From: Niastella sp.
Lineage (GTDB): Bacteria > Bacteroidota > Bacteroidia > Chitinophagales > Chitinophagaceae
Length of the DNA: 8,617 nt
Assembly (NCBI GenBank): GCA_021154515.1
Contig: JAJKIL010000160.1
Span: forward strand, 1-8,617
Direction: 5' to 3'
The notes under the pieces were generated by a model. The model made no database searches. It saw only the letters and a program-made list of their open reading frames with translations, and had not been told where the DNA came from. Position 1 is the first letter of the stretch, and each line of letters opens with the position of its first letter. Positions 1-5,769 of this stretch are shown here, one piece after another. Both the position numbers and the translations under genes were made by a program.

Positions 1-1140
1 CGTGAGTTTTATCATTGCAATGGCTGGGTGGCGCATCATAATTCAGATCTCTGGGGTTGCGCCAACCCCGTGGGCGACCTGGGCGCCGGAGATCCCGTGT
101 GGGCCAACTGGTATATGGGGGGCAACTGGCTTTGCCAGCATTTATGGGAACATTATGCATTTACCCGCGATAAGAAATTCCTCGCAGAAGCCTACCCGAT
201 CATGAAACAGGCCGCTTTATTCAGTCTCGACTGGCTGGTGAAGGACAGCAGTGGTTATTGGGTAACGGCGCCTTCCACTTCTCCCGAAAATAAGTTTCGC
301 GATGCAACAGGCCGGGCGCAGGCTGTATCTGTTGCTACAACGATGGATATGTCGATCATCTGGGACCTTTTTACGAATGTAATAGAAGCGTCCGAAGCGT
401 TGAATACAGACCAGTCATTCCGCAGCCGGTTAACCGAAGTAAGAAAAGACCTGTATCCCTTAAGAAAAGGAAGCAAGGGTGAATTACTGGAATGGTATAA
501 AGAGTTTGCAGAAACAGACCCGCAGCACCGCCATGTATCTCACCTGTTTGGTTTGCATCCGGGCCGCCAGATCTCGAAGAACAATACGCCGGAGTTCTTT
601 GCAGCCGCAAAGAAAACGCTGGAGATAAGAGGAGATGCCGGCACCGGCTGGAGCCGTGGATGGAAGATCAACTGGTGGGCGCGTTTGCTGGATGGCGATC
701 ATGCCTATACACTCATCCGGCATTTGTTGAACTATTCCGGCGCCGACGGTAAAGGCGGAGGCGGCACCTATCCAAACCTCTTTGATGCGCATCCGCCATT
801 CCAGATAGATGGCAACTTTGCGGGAACTGCAGGTATAACCGAAATGCTGGTGCAAAGCCATTTGGGCGAAGTACATCTTTTACCCGCCCTGCCAGCTGCA
901 TGGAAAGAGGGATCTATAAAAGGATTGAAAGCCCGGGGCGGTTTTACGGTAGATATACAATGGGCAGAAGGGAAGCTGCGCAACGCAACCATCACGGCGG
1001 TCACCGATGGCGTCTGTCGTATCAGGAACAACAGGGTATTCCTGGTGAATGCAGCCAGGGCAAAACCGGAAGGTGATGATTTCGTGCTATCCGTAAACAT
1101 GAAGAAAGGGCAGCGATACAATATTCAACCACATCAATGA
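1..1140 (+). CDS. GH95 alpha-L-fucosidase family protein, C-terminal part (5' end outside window)
   Basis: Frame 1 is open from the first base to the TGA at 1138-1140, giving 379 residues. The gene starts upstream: the frame already reads REFYHCNGWVAHHNSDLWG at the edge, so the GTG at 28 lies inside a conserved family motif and is not a start. GH95 enzymes are inverting hydrolases that remove alpha-1,2-L-fucose, or L-galactose in some members, from glycans including fucosylated xyloglucan. Visible family motifs are GWVAHHNSDLW, the TAPSTSPEN loop (its Glu, codon 286-288, matches the general acid), WSRGWKINWWARL, and PPFQIDGNF (its Asp, codon 808-810, matches the residue that activates the catalytic Asn pair). 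The C-terminal end is the usual beta-sandwich (EVHLLPALPAAWKEGSIKGL). The catalytic Asn motif, the residues that separate fucosidase from L-galactosidase activity, and any signal peptide lie outside the window, so exact specificity cannot be read. The stop overlaps the convergent ThuA gene. Confidence 0.93.
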   Translation, partial: REFYHCNGWVAHHNSDLWGCANPVGDLGAGDPVWANWYMGGNWLCQHLWEHYAFTRDKKFLAEAYPIMKQAALFSLDWLVKDSSGYWVTAPSTSPENKFRDATGRAQAVSVATTMDMSIIWDLFTNVIEASEALNTDQSFRSRLTEVRKDLYPLRKGSKGELLEWYKEFAETDPQHRHVSHLFGLHPGRQISKNNTPEFFAAAKKTLEIRGDAGTGWSRGWKINWWARLLDGDHAYTLIRHLLNYSGADGKGGGGTYPNLFDAHPPFQIDGNFAGTAGITEMLVQSHLGEVHLLPALPAAWKEGSIKGLKARGGFTVDIQWAEGKLRNATITAVTDGVCRIRNNRVFLVNAARAKPEGDDFVLSVNMKKGQRYNIQPHQ

Positions 1141-1886
1141 TTTTTTGGTTGTTTTGCCGACCACTCAATGGCCTGCTGTATCAGTCTGCGGAAATTAGGA
1201 TTGGAATAACCTGAAGGGCCATGACCTAACTGGATGTATATAACATCAGAATTTCCGTAATGATTGATCCAGGCGAGGTAGCGCATACTTTTGGGATGTG
1301 TGGTACTGAGCAAAGGTTTCACCTGTGGTAATATCTCAACGTTACCATACACTTCATCAACTATGTCAAAATCAGGAATGCCGCGCGTCACCGGATGCTT
1401 CCTGTTTTCCACTTTCACCGGGATGGTCACATCGTGTTCATAGTTGGCATTCAGCGTATCGCCATGTACCACTACCGGATGTGTATGGTATTGCCCGCCC
1501 AGGATTTTTATGAATTCAGGCCAGTTTTGGTACGACACCAACGAATGATGCAGAAAGACCATGTTTGTGCCTTTTTTTAACAGCCTGATGTAGGCTTCCT
1601 GTTGTGCCGGAGTAATGGAATCAACCAGGTCGTAAAACACGAGCACATTATACTTATTTACTTCGGGTGATGCGATCAGCATATTGGCCTGTGGCTGAAC
1701 AAGCGTATCATATGTAATGGAAGGAATGGAATCAAAAACGTCATAAAAGGGCTCATGTTTAAATCCATGTCCCCCGCTTACAATAAGTACCCTGATCTTT
1801 TGCTGCTGAGCGAAAGAGAAATGCACACCCCCTATGAATATAAAAAAACATACATATAGCTTATAGTAATGAGCGTTTTTTTTCAT
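1134..1886 (-). CDS. Secreted ThuA-like domain protein
   Basis: The protein has 250 residues. It begins with a signal peptide (residues 1-26: lysines, then a hydrophobic run ending SFA|QQQ), so it is exported, probably to the periplasm. The rest is one ThuA-like domain, a class I glutamine-amidotransferase-like fold. It opens with strand IRVLIVSGGHGFKHEPFY (31-48), followed by VLVFYDLVDSIT (81-92), VFLHHSLVSYQNWPEF (110-125), GGQYHTHP (130-137), HPVTRGIPDFDIVDEVYG (164-181) and LGHGPSGYSNPNFRRLI (220-236) before a C-terminal helix. Length is normal for a single-domain member. ThuA proteins are linked to sugar metabolism by name and neighbourhood, but their chemistry is poorly defined, so I assign no reaction. 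The gene is convergent with GH95, with overlapping stops (tcaatga), and divergent from GH44 across 186 bp. It is the only gene on this strand. The repeat pair at 1957-1987 starts 70 bp upstream of its ATG and reads toward it in the same orientation as the GH5 pair. Confidence 0.85.
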   Translation of the reverse strand: MKKNAHYYKLYVCFFIFIGGVHFSFAQQQKIRVLIVSGGHGFKHEPFYDVFDSIPSITYDTLVQPQANMLIASPEVNKYNVLVFYDLVDSITPAQQEAYIRLLKKGTNMVFLHHSLVSYQNWPEFIKILGGQYHTHPVVVHGDTLNANYEHDVTIPVKVENRKHPVTRGIPDFDIVDEVYGNVEILPQVKPLLSTTHPKSMRYLAWINHYGNSDVIYIQLGHGPSGYSNPNFRRLIQQAIEWSAKQPKNH

Positions 1887-1956
1887 CTGGTTAAGTTACA
1901 CTTTTTATTCCCCCCGAAAGGCCGGCCGCTGCCATGACCCCGGCTGCATGGGTATA

Positions 1957-1987
1957 AAATGTTGCTTTGCAAGGTAGCAAATGTTGC
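1957..1987 (-). promoter_or_regulatory. Paired 9-bp direct repeats, 22-bp spacing (candidate operator, copy A)
   Basis: AAATGTTGC occurs at 1957-1965 and again at 1979-1987, starts 22 bp apart. On the minus strand this is GCAACATTT-N13-GCAACATTT, the same core, spacing and spacer length as the pair upstream of GH5 (4395-4425). It lies in the 186-bp divergent region, 70 bp before the ThuA start and 85 bp before the GH44 start, so it could serve either or both. Tandem half-sites about two helical turns apart suit a dimeric activator, for example an AraC-type or hybrid two-component regulator; that is inference. The rest of 1887-2072 shows an 8-bp palindrome GGCCGGCC (1920-1927) and an AT-rich stretch just before the GH44 ATG. 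I found no convincing Bacteroidota promoter element (TAnnTTTG) there. Confidence 0.6.
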
Positions 1988-2072
1988 CCGGTGCCTTTAC
2001 CGCCCGCCTGGCTGGTATTTGGCACTTTACTTGTTCTATGGAAGGCTTATTATATATAATCCTTACCATACT

Positions 2073-4229
2073 ATGAAACAGTTCTTTTTAACCGGTTCGT
2101 TGTTTTGCCTGCATATAGCACTTCATGCCCAGAATGTGCAGGTTAACGTGAAGATCTTTAATAACAGAAAAGCGGTTTCTCCGTATATCTATGGCCGCAA
2201 TAATTCCATTACAGACTTTATAGGAAATCCTGTTTCAGCAAGTAACTGGCAGCTGTATAAAGATGCTGGGCTGAATTTCTTCCGGGAAAATGGCGGCAAC
2301 AACCTTACTAAACACAATTGGCGGCTTAATCTTAGCAGTCATCCCGACTGGTATAATAATGTATATAATTCTGATTGGGATTATGCAGCACAAACCCTTC
2401 ATCAGAATATCCCTGCTGCTCAGGGTATGTGGGGATTTCAGCTGATTGGCCAGGCCGCCCGCACAACTGCCAACAATTTCAATGATTGGGCCTATAATAA
2501 CTCACAGTGGTGGTCGGGTGTAGGTCAAAACCTTGCAGGAGGTGGCGTTATGAATACGGCCGGCGGCAGCCAGGCCCTGGTGAATGGAGATCCCAGCCAG
2601 TACCTGGAACCGTGGACGGCGGACTCTACCACCGGTATCCTGACCCATTGGTTCGGAAGTGGCGGTCTGGGCCTTGATTCTACGAAGATCAGGTACTGGA
2701 ATATGGACAATGAAGTAGAGATCTGGTCGGGCACGCACGACGATGTGATGCCCGTTCAACCCGATGCAGAAACATTCATGCAATCTTATTTTGCAGTAGC
2801 CAAAAAAGCAAGGGCGCTTTTTCCCGGTATTAAGTTAACAGGACCGGTAAGCCCGAATGAATGGCAATGGTTTAATTGGGGCGCTGCACCGGTTACCGGG
2901 TCCGACGGCAAAAAGTATCCCTGGTTACAGTATTTTATTAAACGGGTGGCTGAAGAAGAACAAAGCACGGGGATCAGGTTACTGGATGTTATCGATCTTC
3001 ATTTCTATCCTTCCAGTTCTTCGGCTTCGAATGTGGTTCAATATCACCGGGTGTTTTTTGACAGTACTTATATTTATCCCGAAGCCAACGGCGTACATGT
3101 GGTGAATGGGGGATGGGATAACTCCATACAGATAGAAAATGTTTTTGGCAGATGCCAAAAGTGGCTCGACCAATACATGGGCCCCGGCAACGGCGTTACT
3201 TTTGCTGTATCTGAAACCGCTACGGCGCTTCAAAATGATCCGAATGGCGTGGCCGTTTGGTTTGCGTCAATGATGGGCGAGTTCATGAACCATGGTGTAG
3301 AATACTTCTCTTCCTGGAACTGGGATATAGGCATGTGGGAAACCCTGCACCTGTTTAGCCGGTATAACAAAAGTAATAGTGTACAAGCTACTTCCAGCGA
3401 TGAACTGAATGTATCCGCCTATACAACCGTTAATAACAATAATGATTCAGTAACAATAGCGCTGGTTAACAGATCTCAAAGCCAGTCAAAGACTGTTGTG
3501 ATAAACTTTTCCGATTTCCTTCCTGCAAATCAGGCTGCAAAAACATTAACGCTGAGTAACTTACCGGTGGGTACAGAAACCTTTGTATCGCATAGCAACA
3601 ATGCGCTGCAATCCGGAAACATTTCGCCGCTAAACAATACGTTGCAGGTTACACTGGCGCCCATGTCAATTACTTCTCTGATAGTTACCGGCGCTGCAGT
3701 GGCGCTTCCACAAAACCTGCTCGCTTTCACCGCATCGAAGGGCGATAATAAAGTGATCCTGAATTTCACCACCACCAACGAATTGAAAGTTGCTTCATTT
3801 GATGTGGAAAGAAGCGCGGATGGTTCGTCTTTTACTAAAATTGGTACGGTAACAGGGGAAGGCGCTACTGCGGAGTATACCTACATCGACGCACACCCCT
3901 TGCCATCAGTGAATTATTACCGGCTTAAAATGATAGACCAGAGTGGGAGTTATTCCTACAGCAAAATGGTAACCATCCGCTACGATAAAAATGGTTCTAT
4001 CGCTATCTTCCCCAACCCGGCTAAAGAGGTGTTAACTGTTCAATTACATCTGCCGGCAGGCGCCATCTCGCTTCAAATAATTGACGGAATGGGACGCAGG
4101 TTGAAAACGATGACATTGCAATCCTCAGGTAGCTCTTTATCAACGGCTATAGATCTCAGCGGGCTGGCCGCAGGGCAGTATTATCTTCATGCCGGCAGCG
4201 AAAATATAAGTTTTATAAAACAAAAATAA
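2073..4229 (+). CDS. GH44 endoglucanase/xyloglucanase with T9SS C-terminal sorting domain
   Basis: The protein has 718 residues from the ATG at 2073. This start is chosen over the in-frame ATG at 1959 because it gives a clean signal peptide (1-19, ending LHA|QN), while the extra 38 residues look like translated intergenic sequence and would cover the repeat pair. Residues about 21-440 match GH44, a retaining family of endo-beta-1,4-glucanases and xyloglucanases: SPYIYGRNN near the N-terminus, RENGGNNLTKHNW, YWNMDNEVEIW with the likely acid/base E214, DLHFYP (308-313), and FAVSETAT with the likely nucleophile E381. A family beta-sandwich follows to about 540. Residues about 545-635 form an FN3-like linker domain of the kind common in T9SS cargo (FDVERSADGSSF, YYRLKMIDQSGSYSYS). 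Residues about 640-718 are a type A sorting domain (IAIFPNPAKEVLTVQL, then LSGLAAGQYYLH), implying secretion or surface attachment through T9SS. The family call is firm; backbone substrate is inferred from the neighbours. Confidence 0.88.
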   Translation: MKQFFLTGSLFCLHIALHAQNVQVNVKIFNNRKAVSPYIYGRNNSITDFIGNPVSASNWQLYKDAGLNFFRENGGNNLTKHNWRLNLSSHPDWYNNVYNSDWDYAAQTLHQNIPAAQGMWGFQLIGQAARTTANNFNDWAYNNSQWWSGVGQNLAGGGVMNTAGGSQALVNGDPSQYLEPWTADSTTGILTHWFGSGGLGLDSTKIRYWNMDNEVEIWSGTHDDVMPVQPDAETFMQSYFAVAKKARALFPGIKLTGPVSPNEWQWFNWGAAPVTGSDGKKYPWLQYFIKRVAEEEQSTGIRLLDVIDLHFYPSSSSASNVVQYHRVFFDSTYIYPEANGVHVVNGGWDNSIQIENVFGRCQKWLDQYMGPGNGVTFAVSETATALQNDPNGVAVWFASMMGEFMNHGVEYFSSWNWDIGMWETLHLFSRYNKSNSVQATSSDELNVSAYTTVNNNNDSVTIALVNRSQSQSKTVVINFSDFLPANQAAKTLTLSNLPVGTETFVSHSNNALQSGNISPLNNTLQVTLAPMSITSLIVTGAAVALPQNLLAFTASKGDNKVILNFTTTNELKVASFDVERSADGSSFTKIGTVTGEGATAEYTYIDAHPLPSVNYYRLKMIDQSGSYSYSKMVTIRYDKNGSIAIFPNPAKEVLTVQLHLPAGAISLQIIDGMGRRLKTMTLQSSGSSLSTAIDLSGLAAGQYYLHAGSENISFIKQK

Positions 4230-4240
4230 ACAGGTAACCG

Positions 4241-4279
4241 CCCCGGGACTTTTCGTAATCAGATCGGAAAGTCCCGGGG
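4241..4279. terminator. Strong hairpin after GH44, probable transcription terminator
   Basis: The left arm 4241-4255 (ccccgggacttttcg) pairs with the right arm 4265-4279 (cggaaagtcccgggg) as a 15-bp stem with one G-T wobble, around a 9-base loop. It begins 11 bp after the GH44 stop. The right arm is followed by taccatttatt, not a clean T-run, so it is a weak textbook intrinsic terminator but a very stable structure. It could also stabilise the GH44 mRNA 3' end. It separates GH44 from the GH5-GH74 pair. Confidence 0.7.
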
Positions 4280-4285
4280 TACCAT

Positions 4286-4400
4286 TTATTGCAACTGTAG
4301 CTGCACGATCATCTCTGTTTTGTCTTCTTTATTGGCGATCCCACTCAATACAATGTCACTTTCACTTTAAAAGGGACCTTTTCAAACCCGGTCTGCAACA
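4286..4400 (-). pseudogene. Possible frameshifted relic of a gene 3' end (speculative)
   Basis: The minus strand reads like the end of a protein if two frame changes are allowed. Positions 4366-4286 give SESDIVLSGIANKEDKTEMI and then VQLQLQ before a TAA. Positions 4401-4345 give MLQTGFEKVPFKVKVTLY and a stop in a second frame. A third frame, ending at 4382, supplies MLQMMAKNVADRV just upstream. None is an intact gene and I recognise no family. The final stop abuts the hairpin at 4241-4279, as a real convergent gene would. Against this, the pieces are short, overlap the repeat pair and may be chance. Confidence 0.18.
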
Positions 4401-4425
4401 TTTTTTGCCATCATCTGCAACATTT
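4395..4425 (+). promoter_or_regulatory. Paired 9-bp direct repeats, 22-bp spacing (candidate operator, copy B)
   Basis: GCAACATTT occurs at 4395-4403 and 4417-4425. Here the match between the two copies extends to 12 bp, tctgcaacattt at 4392-4403 and 4414-4425. Start-to-start distance is 22 bp and the spacer is 13 bp, identical to the pair at 1957-1987 in the opposite orientation. The pair ends 88 bp before the GH5 ATG, upstream of a possible promoter at 4454-4461. That is where an activator next to the -33 region would bind. It probably controls the GH5-GH74 pair; the regulator is not in the window. Confidence 0.62.
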
Positions 4426-4453
4426 GAGGACCCTGTTTCAAAGAACATCCGGG

Positions 4454-4461
4454 TAGTTTTA
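4454..4461 (+). promoter_or_regulatory. Weak candidate -7 promoter element for GH5
   Basis: TAgtTTTA matches the Bacteroidota -7 consensus TAnnTTTG at all fixed positions except the final G. It lies 28 bp after the repeat pair and 52 bp before the GH5 ATG. No TTG-type -33 element sits at the expected distance, which would fit an activator-dependent promoter but also a chance match in AT-rich DNA. Confidence 0.28.
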
Positions 4462-4513
4462 CAGCACGTCTATTAAATATCACAAAGACGCTGAACCTTT
4501 GAAAACAGAAAGA

Positions 4514-5737
4514 ATGAAAATCACCTGGCAGGTCAAAATAATGGGGCTTCTCCTTGCTGTACTGTTTTGTATAAGCTGTCAAAAAAAGGCGACCCCGGTT
4601 GCTCAGCAACTGTCTGCCCCCCCATCAGTGAGCAAACAGCTCTATCCAACCTATAACACATCGCCCCAGGCGCCTGATTCCACAGGCATGGGCACCGCTG
4701 TGCAACTGGCTGCCAAATTCAAATTAGGATGGAACATTGGGAATACCATGGAAGCTACCGGCGGAGAAACCAGCTGGGGCAATCCCCTCATCACCGAATC
4801 GTATGTAAAAGTTGTAAAGCAGTTAGGCTTTACTGCTATTCGTATACCCTGTGCGTGGGATGTTCATCTTGACAACAAAGCCACTGCCCACATAGATCAA
4901 AATTGGATGAATAGAGTGAAAGAGGTAGTTGGTTATTGTGTCAATAACGGCATGTATGTTATGCTGAATATTCACTGGGATGGTGGCTGGCTGGAAAATA
5001 ATATCAGTAAAGCAAAGCAGGATTCTGTGAGTGCTAAACAAAAAGCCTTATGGGAGCAGATTGCTACCACCATGCGCGACTTTGATGAGCATCTGATGTT
5101 TGCCAGCGCTAATGAACCGGCTGCCGGTAATGCGGAGGAGATGGAAGTCTTAACAGTCTATCACCAGACGTTTGTCAATGCCGTTCGTTCAACAGGTGGA
5201 AGGAACAGTCACCGCGTTCTTATTCTTCAGGGCCCGGGTACAAACATGGCATTAACAGCCGATTTAATGAACACACTCCCTAAAGATCCGGTAGCCAACC
5301 GGCTGATGGTGGAGGTACATAACTATACGCCGGCCCAGTTTTGTTTTCTGAATGAAGATGCGAGCTGGGGTAAAATGTTTTACTACTGGGGCAGGAGCCA
5401 TCATTCAACAATTGAACCTGATCGCAACGCCACGTGGGGTGAAGAGAACGACCATCTTGCTGACTACGACAAGATGAAAGCGAAATATGTTGATAAAGGA
5501 ATCCCGGTTTTAATGGGTGAGTATGGCGCTTACAGGCGTGATGGGTCCGCTCATGTTCCCAAAGATCTGGCCACACACGAAGCTTCGGTAGATTACTGGA
5601 TAACCTTTGTAACGAAAGAAGCATTGGCCCGTGGAATAAAACCTTTCTGGTGGGATACAGGTGGAGCGCTGGACAGGAGGAATAACACAGTAAAGGATCA
5701 GCGTACAATTGATGCTCTTATGGCGGGAGCCAAATAG
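4514..5737 (+). CDS. GH5 endo-beta-1,4-glucanase (possible xyloglucanase), lipoprotein
   Basis: The protein has 407 residues. The ATG at 4514 is preferred to the in-frame TTG at 4499: it gives a compact signal and has AGAAAG just upstream. The N-terminus is a lipoprotein signal (hydrophobic GLLLAVLF, then CIS|C with Cys22 as the likely lipidated residue). The -3 position is Cys instead of Leu, a non-ideal lipobox. A low-complexity linker runs to about residue 60. The catalytic GH5 barrel follows, with a full set of conserved residues: GWNIGNT (72-78), R110 in IRIP, H154 in NIHWDGG, N200-E201 (acid/base, ASANEP), H269 and Y271 in VEVHNYTP, nucleophile E336 in LMGEYGAYR and W379 in PFWWDTGG. 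Length suits a single-domain GH5. Subfamily is uncertain; motifs resemble endoglucanase/xyloglucanase groups such as GH5_4. GH74 follows after 32 bp, so the two are probably co-transcribed from the promoter region at about 4395-4513. No acidic residues follow Cys22, so surface export of the lipoprotein is not evident. Confidence 0.9.
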   Translation: MKITWQVKIMGLLLAVLFCISCQKKATPVAQQLSAPPSVSKQLYPTYNTSPQAPDSTGMGTAVQLAAKFKLGWNIGNTMEATGGETSWGNPLITESYVKVVKQLGFTAIRIPCAWDVHLDNKATAHIDQNWMNRVKEVVGYCVNNGMYVMLNIHWDGGWLENNISKAKQDSVSAKQKALWEQIATTMRDFDEHLMFASANEPAAGNAEEMEVLTVYHQTFVNAVRSTGGRNSHRVLILQGPGTNMALTADLMNTLPKDPVANRLMVEVHNYTPAQFCFLNEDASWGKMFYYWGRSHHSTIEPDRNATWGEENDHLADYDKMKAKYVDKGIPVLMGEYGAYRRDGSAHVPKDLATHEASVDYWITFVTKEALARGIKPFWWDTGGALDRRNNTVKDQRTIDALMAGAK

Positions 5738-5769
5738 AGATATTTATTCAATTAAACGATTGACACTTT

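Noticed and set aside
28..30. GTG as the start of the GH95 gene
   Set aside because: The frame is open to base 1 and conserved GH95 residues lie before it, so this is the tail of a longer gene.
1920..1927. GGCCGGCC palindrome as an operator
   Set aside because: It is a single 8-bp GC palindrome with no second copy near the other promoter region, so there is nothing to support function.
1959..2072. Upstream in-frame ATG for GH44 adding 38 residues
   Set aside because: The added residues precede a complete signal peptide, cover the repeat pair, and are unlike a secreted protein N-terminus. ATG 2073 is much better.
4499..4501. TTG start for GH5
   Set aside because: It adds only five residues before the lipoprotein signal; ATG 4514 has an AG-rich sequence upstream and is the simpler start.
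5738..5769. Separate promoter for GH74 (ttgaca at 5760-5765)
   Set aside because: The gap is 32 bp, with no paired -10 or TAnnTTTG element. Bacteroidota do not use the ttgaca-type -35, so read-through from GH5 is more likely.
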